Shown: positions 7,883 to 16,384 of the stretch, in pieces
How the letters are laid out: every line of letters begins with the position of its first letter
How positions within the stretch are numbered: the stretch's first letter is position 1
NCBI GenBank assembly: GCA_016794145.1
Contig: JAEUKP010000009.1
Span: forward strand, 51,391 to 115,390
Origin: Alphaproteobacteria bacterium
GTDB lineage: Bacteria > Pseudomonadota > Alphaproteobacteria > Micavibrionales > Micavibrionaceae
Length of the DNA stretch: 64,000 nucleotides
Direction: 5' to 3'
Notes under the pieces: model-generated
The model's input: the letters and a program-made list of their open reading frames with translations, nothing else
The model's database searches: none
Told to the model about the DNA's origin: nothing
Translations under genes and position numbers: made by a program

Positions 7883-8557
7883 TTATTTGAAATTTTGAGG
7901 GTCCATGTAACTGCCTACGCACTCTTCTTTTTTTATACCACGCGCCCTGAGGAATGTATCGTTATCCCAAATTGATTCTGTCGGGTCTGATCCATTTTCT
8001 TTTTTTACTTTTCCCCAAGCGATCATCATGTCTTCCAGTCCTGTTTCTTTAAAATGGTCGCGAATCCCCGTGCTGACACATCGGCAGAAAGGGATGGGAT
8101 ATTTAATCCGCCAATCGTTTTTACGAGAAGTAATGCAAAATAGGTATTCGATATCTTCTATTGGAATCTCCATACATGGTTTCATCACGTTTTCGACGTA
8201 TTTTTCAAATACAGGGTTCCCAAGTTTACGGTTTGTTTCTTTCTGAAGGTCTCTCAACTCACCAACAGTGAGTGTTCCAAGAGTTGAAGCCGAAGCGCAA
8301 GCGCAATAACTGTTGAGGGCATCCGGCGAAAACCGTGCAGGCATTCTCGAGTTGCATCTATCTGTTATTTTTTGAATGGTTTCACGAGGAATAGGGGAGT
8401 CAGGTGCCCCCACAATTTCTGTATCTGATAAAATTGGAAAAAATCGTGATGGTTCATATCTGATCGATTCAATATCAAATAAAGCCTGCCCCCATCCCGA
8501 TATTGGAATCGTGATAAGTATTACGAGCATCAAAGATAGGAGATGCTTTATCTTCAT
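7883..8557 (-). CDS. Secreted Cys-motif protein, paralogue 2 (unknown)
   Basis: An unrecognised 224-residue protein with a signal peptide (MKIKHLLSLMLVILITIPISGWGQA). ATG 8557 is preferred over TTG 8566 because the ACAGGT ribosome site then has a usable spacing; the gene would begin 1 bp after the gatA stop. It shares the motif series C...YCACASA...TL...EL..L...PCMEIP..DI...C...FCRC with the 7306-7869 protein, so the two are tandem paralogues. Its base composition is AT-rich compared with gatA and gatB. Exported, function unknown. Confidence 0.7.
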   Translation of the reverse strand: MKIKHLLSLMLVILITIPISGWGQALFDIESIRYEPSRFFPILSDTEIVGAPDSPIPRETIQKITDRCNSRMPARFSPDALNSYCACASASTLGTLTVGELRDLQKETNRKLGNPVFEKYVENVMKPCMEIPIEDIEYLFCITSRKNDWRIKYPIPFCRCVSTGIRDHFKETGLEDMMIAWGKVKKENGSDPTESIWDNDTFLRARGIKKEECVGSYMDPQNFK

Positions 8558-8558
8558 A

Positions 8559-10049
8559 TTATTCAAACCTGTTTTTTATCAAAGACGGGGAGGTTTTGAA
8601 ATCGATTGCTTGTTCTAATGCAAAAGCGGTTTTAAACATTGTTTCCTCATCCCATGATTTGCCGATGATTTGCAAGCCGAGAGGCAGGCCTTGATCATCC
8701 AATCCGGCAGGAACCGAAATGCCTGGAAGTCCGGCAAGGGAAGCCGGAATGGTAAACACGTCCCCCAGATACATTTTGATCGGATCATCATCGTTTTCAC
8801 CAATCGCAAAGGCCGATGATGGCGCGGTTGGTGTCAGAATGACATCGCAATGGTCAAAGGCTGCGGCAAAATCATTGGCGATCAAACGGCGAACTTTTTG
8901 GGCTTTGGTATAATACGCATCATAATATCCGGCGGACAGGCAATAGGTTCCGATCATGATACGGCGTTTGACTTCGGCCCCGAAACCAGCGGCTCGCGTG
9001 GCTTCATAGGTCTCTTGCAAATCCTTGCCATCCACATGCAATCCGTACCGCACGCCATCGTATCGCGCCAGGTTGGACGAGGCTTCGGACGGTGCGATGA
9101 TGTAATAGGTTGGAACGGCATATTGTGTATGCGGCAGCGAAATGTCTACAATAACGGCTCCGGCCTCTTGCAACAATTTGGCGCCTTTTTCCCAGACACT
9201 CACGACATCTTGAGGCATGCCATCAACGCGGTATTCTTTTGGAATACCAATGCGCAGACCTTTGATGTCCTGCTTTAACAAAGCGGTGAAATCGGGCACG
9301 TCTTTTTGGGCGGATGTCGAATCTTTCGGATCAAATCCGGAAATGGTTTTCAACAACAGGGCGGAATCTTCGACGTTACGGGCAAACACACCCGCCTGAT
9401 CCAACGACGATGCAAACGCAATAATGCCCCAACGGGAACACCGGCCATAGGTAGGTTTTACCCCGACAATGCCACAGAAACTTCCGGGTTGGCGTGTGGA
9501 ACCGCCGGTATCCGTACCGGTCGCGCCCATCGCCATGCCGGCCGCAACCGCAGCCGCAGATCCACCGGATGATCCACCGGCTACCAGACGTTTCTCCGGA
9601 TATTTGCTGCTTTTCCATGGGTTTTCAACAGGGCCGAAATAGCTGGTAATATTCGCGCCACCCATGGCGAATTCATCCAGATTGGCTTTGCCCACAGTGA
9701 TGGTACCGGCATCGAGCAATTTCTGGCTGACCGTTGATTCATAGGCCGGAACAAAGTTTTCCAGGATATGGCTGGCGGCTGTTGTTCGCACGCCTTTGGT
9801 GCAGAACAAATCTTTCATGGCAAACGGAATACCTTCTAACGGGCGCATGTCGCCTTTGGCGATGCGGGCATCGCTTTCGGCGGCGTGTTTGCGGGCATCA
9901 TCCGGCGTTTTGGTGATAAAGGCATTTAAATGATCACAGGCATCCATTTGCGCCAGATGGGCATCCATCAATTCCACCGCCGAGAAGTGCTTTTCCTTCA
10001 GGCCGTGCAAAGCTTCGGTAATCGATAGGGAAATCAGAGGTTTGGTCAT
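8559..10049 (-). CDS. gatA: Asp/Glu-tRNA(Asn/Gln) amidotransferase subunit A
   Basis: GatA is the amidase that releases ammonia from glutamine and channels it to GatB. The 496-residue sequence has the amidase-signature triad: Lys79 (GIPFAMKD), cis-Ser160 in [13 protein letters not shown] and nucleophile Ser184 in [11 protein letters not shown]. The 24-residue spacing between the two serines matches known GatA. Length is normal. gatC lies 12 bp upstream and is co-transcribed, while two unrelated secreted-protein genes separate gatA from gatB. Confidence 0.98.
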   Translation of the reverse strand: MTKPLISLSITEALHGLKEKHFSAVELMDAHLAQMDACDHLNAFITKTPDDARKHAAESDARIAKGDMRPLEGIPFAMKDLFCTKGVRTTAASHILENFVPAYESTVSQKLLDAGTITVGKANLDEFAMGGANITSYFGPVENPWKSSKYPEKRLVAGGSSGGSAAAVAAGMAMGATGTDTGGSTRQPGSFCGIVGVKPTYGRCSRWGIIAFASSLDQAGVFARNVEDSALLLKTISGFDPKDSTSAQKDVPDFTALLKQDIKGLRIGIPKEYRVDGMPQDVVSVWEKGAKLLQEAGAVIVDISLPHTQYAVPTYYIIAPSEASSNLARYDGVRYGLHVDGKDLQETYEATRAAGFGAEVKRRIMIGTYCLSAGYYDAYYTKAQKVRRLIANDFAAAFDHCDVILTPTAPSSAFAIGENDDDPIKMYLGDVFTIPASLAGLPGISVPAGLDDQGLPLGLQIIGKSWDEETMFKTAFALEQAIDFKTSPSLIKNRFE

Positions 10050-10061
10050 AGCGTTTCTTCT

Positions 10062-10349
10062 TTACTCGACAATTTTGGAGACAACAAAGAATCCTTCGAC
10101 AGATTCGGGGGCGTTGGATAACACGGCAGCCGCATTTCCTCCGTCATTCACCACATCGGGGCGGAGACGGCAGGCAATTTCGGACACAGACAGAAGAGGT
10201 TCAACCCCATCTGTGTTGACTTGCTGTAACTGTTCGGCCCAGCCCAAAATCTTTTGAAGCTGAGGGGCGTAATAGTTCAGGTCGTCTTCGGTGACCTTGA
10301 TACGGGCGAGGGAGGCAATTTTTTGAACAGTCGCTTTATCAATAGACAT
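10062..10349 (-). CDS. gatC: Asp/Glu-tRNA(Asn/Gln) amidotransferase subunit C
   Basis: A 95-residue protein that wraps around and stabilises the GatA-GatB interface. The N-terminus (KATVQKIASLARIKVTEDD) and the LGWAEQLQQVNTDGVEPL segment are typical GatC. It is first in the gat operon and divergent from ruvX across 44 bp, a space that must contain both promoters. Confidence 0.95.
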   Translation of the reverse strand: MSIDKATVQKIASLARIKVTEDDLNYYAPQLQKILGWAEQLQQVNTDGVEPLLSVSEIACRLRPDVVNDGGNAAAVLSNAPESVEGFFVVSKIVE

Positions 10350-10393
10350 GGAATTTCTCTTTTTTTTAGGTTATCAAAAGGCTTAACATTCTA

Positions 10394-10876
10394 ATGAAAA
10401 CGCTGCAAGAGTTTATGCCAATCCTATCCGAAGAAGAATTCCGCCAAGGCCTCACCCCGCAAGATCGCTTGTTGGGGTTGGATATTGGCACCAAAACCAT
10501 TGGTGTGGCCTTTGGGTCGGTGATGGCGGGGTTTGCCAGCCCGTTACAGGTGATCCGGCGCACAAAAATTGCCAAAGATGCCCTGATTTTGAAAAAAATG
10601 ATGGCGGATTACGGGATCGTCGGCTTTGTGGTGGGGTGGCCGTTGAATGTGGATGGGACGATGGGGGTGCGTTGTCAGGCGACTCGCGATGTTCTTCTGG
10701 AAATTATGAAGCATATTCCGGATATTCCGGTGCTTTTCTATGACGAACGTTTTTCCACCAAAAAAGCCGAACGCTTTATGATTGATGACATCGATATGTC
10801 CCGCAAAAAGCGCAGCGAGGTGGTCGATAAAATGGCCGCCCAGATTATCCTGCAAGATTTTCTGGACAGATATTGA
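10394..10876 (+). CDS. ruvX: Putative pre-16S rRNA nuclease / Holliday junction resolvase-like YqgF
   Basis: A 160-residue RNase H-fold protein. LLGLDIGTKTIGVAFG provides the first catalytic Asp, FYDERFSTKKAE the Glu and VDKMAAQIILQDFLD the final Asp. The family trims the 5' end of 16S rRNA and was first proposed as a resolvase. The gatC-ruvX divergent pair is a common alphaproteobacterial arrangement. dnaG follows after 21 bp. The annotated ATG at 10394 gives an N-terminal extension of about 30 residues before the core. Confidence 0.93.
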   Translation: MKTLQEFMPILSEEEFRQGLTPQDRLLGLDIGTKTIGVAFGSVMAGFASPLQVIRRTKIAKDALILKKMMADYGIVGFVVGWPLNVDGTMGVRCQATRDVLLEIMKHIPDIPVLFYDERFSTKKAERFMIDDIDMSRKKRSEVVDKMAAQIILQDFLDRY

Positions 10877-10897
10877 AAACAGTTTAAAACCAAAAAC

Positions 10898-12769
10898 ATG
10901 ACTTTTTCACCCCGCTTTACACAGGATTTGCGTGATCGCGTGACCCTTTCGGAGATTATTGGCCGACGGGTCAAGCTGACTCGGGCAGGGCGCGAATTCA
11001 AGGGGTGTTGTCCGTTTCACCGCGAGAAGAGTCCGTCGTTTTATGTGAATGATGAAAAACAGTTTTATCACTGTTTTGGCTGCGGCGCACACGGAGATGC
11101 TGTTGGGTTTGTTATGCAGCATGATAATCTATCATTTCCTGAGGCTGTCGAATTATTGGCAACACAAGTTGGAATGGACGTTCCCCTACAGTCCTTTGCC
11201 GATAAGGAATATTCGCAAAAAGAGAAAAACCTTTATACACTGTGCGATCAGGCTGCCAAGTGGTTTGAAACACAACTACACGCCCCCAAAAATGCAGAGG
11301 TTTTGAGTTATATTTCAAGGCGAGGCCTATCAATCGATACGCTTTATGCCTTTCGTCTTGGATACGCACCTGCAGATGATCAGGCATTGCGATCATATTT
11401 ATTAACAGAGGGGTTTACAGACCCTCAAATGATCGAAGCCGGTATTTTAAAAGCATCATCATCGGGCCGACCACCATATAGTTTCTTCCGGGATCGTTTG
11501 ATCTTTCCTGTTGCCGATGGACGAGGCCGAATTGTGGCGTTTGGTGGTCGTGTTCTGCCTGAGCATTTGCGCCCCCCCCAACGAGGAGATTTTAAACCTC
11601 CGAAATACATTAACTCTGCCGATACACCTTTGTTTCATAAAGGAAGAACACTTTATGCCGGACAACATGCAAGGGTGGCTGCAAAAGATCATCCATTGAT
11701 TGTGGTTGAAGGCTATATGGATGTCATTGCGTGTCATCAGGCTGGATTTCGGGGCGCCGTAGCTCCGCTTGGAACAGCACTCACAGAAGACCAGATTTCC
11801 ATGTTGTGGAAGATGATACCGCTTGATGAAAAAGAGCCTGTTTTATGTTTTGATGGAGATGAAGCAGGGTATCGGGCTGCTTATCGGGCTGTTGAGCGTA
11901 TTATGCCTCTTTTAAAACCACAACAATCCGTACGGATTGCCTTTTTACCCGAAGGAGAGGATCCTGATACTTTTATTCGTGAAAAAGGGAAAGAGGCCTT
12001 CCAATCTTTAATTCACAATGCAAGGCCATTGGTTGATTTTTTGTGGTCCCATCACATTGCGGGCAAAACTTTTGATACGCCTGAATCCCGGGCGGGACTT
12101 GCGGCAAAGCTTGATGGATTGGCAATGCAAATTTCCGAAGGCCAGCTCCAGTACTACTACAAACAAATGTTCCGGGATAAAATGCGGGCGTTTCTGGGGA
12201 AAAGTTGGAACAACAGTAAAAGTCAAAAATTAAAACAGGCCCTTTCTGTTCCACTCCCGAATATCAATAAACAAAAGGCAGATGCGCTGATCCCACAAAT
12301 TATGTTGCTGACAGTCTTGAACCATCCAGATATTTACCCCTACATTGCTGATGAATTTCATCGACTGGAATTTTCTTCACCTGAATTGGAAAAATTATAC
12401 CACCATACGGCTGATATTCTGGAAAATAATTTGGGCGAAGAGGTCGATGATATTGACTCTTTCTCTCTTTTGAACCAGTTAAGAGAGCATGGACTATCTG
12501 ATTTTTTGGATGAATTCTTGAAGCAAGAAAGACTTTATGTTCATGCAGGTTTTGCAAGACCAGGAGAAAAACCTGTGTCAACTGAACCCGGAGAGACAGG
12601 AGTTGAATTGGTTGTGAGTGGATGGAAATCTCTTTGGAATCAATGGAATAAGTCTGTTTTAATGGCAGATATTATGGCAGCCAGATTAGATTTGGTCCAA
12701 AATATGACGCCAGAAAACGAAAGCAGGATGCTGGCGTTAAAACAGGCTGTTGATGATTTAGGAAAATAA
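10898..12769 (+). CDS. dnaG: DNA primase
   Basis: DnaG makes RNA primers at the replication fork. The CHC2 zinc finger is C38-x2-H41-x17-C59-x2-C62. The TOPRIM domain shows VVEGYMDVIA and FDGDEAG, and the C-terminal half would form the helicase-binding domain. At 623 residues the length is usual. Third-position composition changes abruptly around 11040-11110: the zinc-finger end matches the GC-richer gat/ruvX block, the rest matches the AT-richer first half of rpoD. rpoD follows after 84 bp in the conserved dnaG-rpoD order. Confidence 0.98.
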   Translation: MTFSPRFTQDLRDRVTLSEIIGRRVKLTRAGREFKGCCPFHREKSPSFYVNDEKQFYHCFGCGAHGDAVGFVMQHDNLSFPEAVELLATQVGMDVPLQSFADKEYSQKEKNLYTLCDQAAKWFETQLHAPKNAEVLSYISRRGLSIDTLYAFRLGYAPADDQALRSYLLTEGFTDPQMIEAGILKASSSGRPPYSFFRDRLIFPVADGRGRIVAFGGRVLPEHLRPPQRGDFKPPKYINSADTPLFHKGRTLYAGQHARVAAKDHPLIVVEGYMDVIACHQAGFRGAVAPLGTALTEDQISMLWKMIPLDEKEPVLCFDGDEAGYRAAYRAVERIMPLLKPQQSVRIAFLPEGEDPDTFIREKGKEAFQSLIHNARPLVDFLWSHHIAGKTFDTPESRAGLAAKLDGLAMQISEGQLQYYYKQMFRDKMRAFLGKSWNNSKSQKLKQALSVPLPNINKQKADALIPQIMLLTVLNHPDIYPYIADEFHRLEFSSPELEKLYHHTADILENNLGEEVDDIDSFSLLNQLREHGLSDFLDEFLKQERLYVHAGFARPGEKPVSTEPGETGVELVVSGWKSLWNQWNKSVLMADIMAARLDLVQNMTPENESRMLALKQAVDDLGK

Positions 12770-12865
12770 TGGGACTTAGCTCTTTGTTTTTTCTATCGAA
12801 TCAGGTTAAATCAGCGAATCGAATCGGTTAGTTTATGTCCGATTCCTTAAGACATGGAAAAAGTA

Positions 12866-15268
12866 ATGGCGGCAAAAAAACAACCACAAACCAAAACAAA
12901 AGCAAAACCAGCAGCAAAGGCAAAGGTCGTTGCTCCTGTTTCCAAACCAAAAGCAAAGGCTAAATCTGTTGAAAAGCCAAAGTCGCAATCAACAAAAAGC
13001 CCTGTTACAAAGTCTGCAAAAAATGCGGGATCACAGACGTCTGTGAAAAAAGGAGCCTCTACAAAAACTGCTCCACAGAAAACATCCTTGAAGCCCGTCA
13101 AGTCTCCTCCGTCTAAAGCCGCAACAAAATCCGCAAAAGACACATCAAAGGTTGCTGCACCTAAAGCAATCTCTTCTAAAACTGAACCTTTAAAAGCTAA
13201 ACAAGATTTGATGACTGCAAAAACAACCTCCGCCAAAAAAGATTCTGATGATATCCAGGGTACGAAAAAAATGGCTCCGGCAAAAACACTTAAAGCAAAA
13301 AAAACAAAGGAGGAAAAAGCACCTCCCGCTGAATTAGGCCTGACCACTGGACAAAAAGGGAATGTTGAAAAACTGATCAAAAAAATGATCGCCCGTGGGA
13401 AAGAACGTGGATTCATTACTTATGATGAATTGAACAATGCTTTACCTGCTGAGGAATTTTCATCTGATCAAATTGAAGATGCAATGACGGCTATTTCTGA
13501 CTCTGGTGTTCAGCTTGTTGATAGTGCCGATGATGTCTCTGAAGAATCCGAAAAAACAGAGACAGAAAAAACAGAAGAAGAATATGAAAGCGGCGGAAAC
13601 ATTTCCGATGATGATACAGGGCGGACCGATGACCCTGTTCGTATGTATCTGCGCGAAATGGGATCTGTTGAACTTTTATCCCGTGAAGGCGAAATCGCCA
13701 TTGCAAAACGCATTGAAGCCGGGCGTGAAACAATGATTGGCGGGATTTGTGAATCCCCTCTGGCCATTGAATCAATTATCGCATGGTATGAAGCTTTGTT
13801 AAAAGGTGATATTCTCCTTCGTGAAGTTATTGATCTGGAAGCAACCTATGGTGGAGATGTCCAATTTGATGGAACGGGAACTCCGGCCCCTGGGTTGCCA
13901 CCCACCCCAAAAGCACCACCTGCGCCAAAGGAAAAACCTGCAGCAGATTTACCTGCTGGAGAAACCCCAGAAGGTGGGGAGGAGGGGGTTCTTGAAGAAG
14001 ATGAAAACTCTTTGTCTTTGGCCGCAATGGAAGCTGAGTTGGCCCCGAAAGTATTCCCAATTTTTGAGGGAATTAAAAAAACTCAGAAAAAATTACAAAA
14101 AGCACAGCAAGAAAAAATAGAGGCTGGAAAATCCGCAACCCCTGCATTGCTTAAGAAATATGATGCTTTGAAAATTGAAATGGTTGGTTACATGAATGAA
14201 GTAAAGCTTCATGTTGCCAGAATCGATCAATTAATTGAGCGTCTTTATAAAATGAATCGGGATCTTGTTTCTCTTGAGGGCCGCATGTTGCGGCTGGCTG
14301 TTGATTCCGGTGTAAAACGTGAAGATTTTCTTTCAAAATATGAAGACCATCTTTTAGCCCCTAAATGGAAAGAAAAAATTAAAAAACTAGATGGCAAAGG
14401 ATGGGTCAAGTTTTTTGAAAAGCATACACCTGATCTTGAGGCTATTCGTGACCAGATTGATGCTATTGCTGCTGAGTCAGGCCTTCCTCTTTTTGAATAT
14501 AAACGTATTGTGAACACCGTACAAAAAGGTGATAAAGAATCCAATCGGGCGAAAAAAGAAATGATTGAGGCGAACTTACGTCTAGTGATTTCCATTGCCA
14601 AAAAATACACCAACCGCGGTCTGCAATTCCTGGATTTGATTCAAGAAGGGAATATTGGTTTGATGAAGGCGGTTGATAAATTCGAATATCGCCGTGGGTA
14701 CAAATTCTCGACCTATGCGACGTGGTGGATTCGTCAGGCGATTACCCGTTCCATCGCCGATCAGGCGCGGACAATTCGTATTCCGGTCCACATGATTGAA
14801 ACCATCAACAAACTGGTGCGCACATCGCGCCAGATGATGCACGAAATTGGTCGCGAACCAACGCCGGAAGAATTGGCCGAACGTTTGCACATGCCGTTGG
14901 ATAAGGTGCGTAAGGTCTTGAAAATCGCCAAGGAACCTGTGTCTTTGGAAACTCCGATCGGGGATGAAGAAGATTCGTCCTTGGGTGATTTTATCGAAGA
15001 TAAAAACGCGATCCTGCCGGTCGAAAGTGCGATTCAATCGAACCTGCGTGAAACCACCACCCGTGTGTTGGCAACTCTCACCCCTCGGGAAGAGCGGGTT
15101 CTGCGGATGCGTTTTGGAATCGGGATGAATACCGATCACACGCTGGAAGAAGTCGGGCAGCAATTCAATGTGACGCGGGAACGGATTCGCCAGATCGAAG
15201 CCAAAGCCTTGCGCAAATTGAAACACCCAAGCCGTAGCCGTAAACTGCGCAGCTTCCTGGACACCTAA
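12866..15268 (+). CDS. rpoD: RNA polymerase sigma-70 (primary sigma factor) with H1-like N-terminal extension
   Basis: This is the housekeeping sigma factor, about 800 residues. ATG 12866 (MAAKKQ) has GGAAAAAG upstream; ATG 12854 in the same frame is possible and adds four residues. The first about 155 residues are a Lys/Ala/Thr/Pro-rich low-complexity tail. They are followed by region 1.1 ([23 protein letters not shown]..), region 1.2 ([16 protein letters not shown]), an acidic/Pro-rich non-conserved insert, region 2 ([21 protein letters not shown]), region 3 and region 4 ([27 protein letters not shown]). Base composition switches from AT-rich to GC-richer near 14580-14700, at region 2. The next gene overlaps by one base. 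Confidence 0.97.
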   Translation: MAAKKQPQTKTKAKPAAKAKVVAPVSKPKAKAKSVEKPKSQSTKSPVTKSAKNAGSQTSVKKGASTKTAPQKTSLKPVKSPPSKAATKSAKDTSKVAAPKAISSKTEPLKAKQDLMTAKTTSAKKDSDDIQGTKKMAPAKTLKAKKTKEEKAPPAELGLTTGQKGNVEKLIKKMIARGKERGFITYDELNNALPAEEFSSDQIEDAMTAISDSGVQLVDSADDVSEESEKTETEKTEEEYESGGNISDDDTGRTDDPVRMYLREMGSVELLSREGEIAIAKRIEAGRETMIGGICESPLAIESIIAWYEALLKGDILLREVIDLEATYGGDVQFDGTGTPAPGLPPTPKAPPAPKEKPAADLPAGETPEGGEEGVLEEDENSLSLAAMEAELAPKVFPIFEGIKKTQKKLQKAQQEKIEAGKSATPALLKKYDALKIEMVGYMNEVKLHVARIDQLIERLYKMNRDLVSLEGRMLRLAVDSGVKREDFLSKYEDHLLAPKWKEKIKKLDGKGWVKFFEKHTPDLEAIRDQIDAIAAESGLPLFEYKRIVNTVQKGDKESNRAKKEMIEANLRLVISIAKKYTNRGLQFLDLIQEGNIGLMKAVDKFEYRRGYKFSTYATWWIRQAITRSIADQARTIRIPVHMIETINKLVRTSRQMMHEIGREPTPEELAERLHMPLDKVRKVLKIAKEPVSLETPIGDEEDSSLGDFIEDKNAILPVESAIQSNLRETTTRVLATLTPREERVLRMRFGIGMNTDHTLEEVGQQFNVTRERIRQIEAKALRKLKHPSRSRKLRSFLDT

Positions 15269-15858
15269 TGGGGACGATCCCACCCGAGATATGGGGGGCG
15301 GTCAGTATTGCGCTGGCGTTGATTTCGCTTGGGCCATATATTTGGGTGACCGTAAAAGGTAGCAATAAGCCACATCTCTTTACGTGGATTATTTGGACAT
15401 TGCTAACAGGGATTATGTTTGCCTTGCAATATACCGAAGGGGCCGGGGCTGGTGCGTGGAGCGGGTTTATTACAACTATTCTATGTCTTGTGATTACTAT
15501 TCTGGCCATCAAATTCGGGGAAAAGCAGATTGCCCGTTCCGATTGGGTGGTCTTCTTATCGGCGCTTGCCGCTATCCCGATTTGGTTAATGACGAAGGAT
15601 GCTTTATGGGCCGTGATATGGGTAAGCGTCATTGACTGTATCGGGTTTTTGCCGACTTTTCGTAAATCTTGGCACAAACCATACGAAGAAATGGTCTTTC
15701 ATCCGTTGGTCGCAGGTGTCAAGCATATCGCAATATTGTTAGCATTGGAAGCTGTCGGACCATCAACGCTGATTTATTCGTCCAGTATGGTGGCCATGAA
15801 TTTCTTGTTGGTGACTATGCTATTGGGGCGACGATGGCTTTGCTCTAAAAAACAGTGA
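15268..15858 (+). CDS. Hypothetical multi-span membrane protein
   Basis: A 196-residue protein with about six hydrophobic spans and a SNKPHLFTWIIWTLLTGI motif near residue 31. Similar KPHxFTWxxW signatures occur in an uncharacterised family of small inner-membrane proteins with a loose resemblance to PQ-loop transporters. Its start overlaps the rpoD stop (TAATG), so it is translationally coupled to rpoD. Substrate and role unknown. Confidence 0.7.
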   Translation: MGTIPPEIWGAVSIALALISLGPYIWVTVKGSNKPHLFTWIIWTLLTGIMFALQYTEGAGAGAWSGFITTILCLVITILAIKFGEKQIARSDWVVFLSALAAIPIWLMTKDALWAVIWVSVIDCIGFLPTFRKSWHKPYEEMVFHPLVAGVKHIAILLALEAVGPSTLIYSSSMVAMNFLLVTMLLGRRWLCSKKQ

Positions 15859-15890
15859 TCAATTCAAAAAGCTGTTTTTTACCTGATAAT

Positions 15891-15919
15891 TTGACATACT
15901 TCAGAAATAGGAATACCGT
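15891..15919 (+). promoter_or_regulatory. Candidate sigma-70 promoter upstream of 15965 gene
   Basis: A consensus -35 TTGACA (15891-15896) is followed after 17 bp by TACCGT (15914-15919), a weak -10 match. It lies about 45 bp upstream of a GGGAAGG ribosome site and the ATG at 15965. The -35 is perfect and the -10 is poor, so the call is tentative. Confidence 0.4.
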
Positions 15920-15964
15920 TTTCCCTAAAATAAAAATACATGAATATTAAGGGAAGGTTTCATA

Positions 15965-16327
15965 ATGTTATATATTCCAGGTGAGGTCGTTTTTCTTGGG
16001 GATGTTGGTCGCGCTGGGCCGCCTCTGTCTCAAGAGAGGGTAAGTGAAAACCGATTGAAATTACAGTATGAGATTCAATTGAGAGATCAATGGTGCCATG
16101 CTCTTTCTAAACTGGAACCAATTGAAATTTTGAATGCCTATGTGGCTGCTGCGTATGAAGATCAGGGCATGCGTTTGTCTAAGAAACATCCGTTACAGGA
16201 TTTTTGTAACGGTGGAATTTTCCCGCCAGGTTTAAGAAAGTTGATTTTAAATCGGTACGAAACATATGATTTTCCAAGCATCCGGCAGAAGATTGATAAG
16301 CGCTGCCATCTACCGGAGCCGCGTTAG
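15965..16327 (+). CDS. Hypothetical protein (120 aa)
   Basis: An unrecognised small soluble protein. It starts behind a strong GGGAAGG ribosome site, 6 nt before the ATG. The sequence is mixed charged/aromatic with two or three predicted helices and no signal peptide or transmembrane segment. It ends about 57 bp before the dnaE start and may be read into dnaE. Confidence 0.55.
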   Translation: MLYIPGEVVFLGDVGRAGPPLSQERVSENRLKLQYEIQLRDQWCHALSKLEPIEILNAYVAAAYEDQGMRLSKKHPLQDFCNGGIFPPGLRKLILNRYETYDFPSIRQKIDKRCHLPEPR

Positions 16328-16384
16328 CCTCCTTAAAAAAGGGCTATATCTTTTTGGTCTGTATGCTATCAAGGTGGAATGCAA

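Noticed and set aside
12847..13416. Minus-strand frame rich in Phe/Ala/Val
   Set aside because: It is the reverse complement of the Lys/Ala-rich rpoD extension; the hydrophobic look follows from complementing AAA and GCN codons.
15847..15880. Terminator after the 15268 gene
   Set aside because: The AAAAAACAG/CTGTTTTTT stem is nearly all A-T with a long loop, too weak to call.
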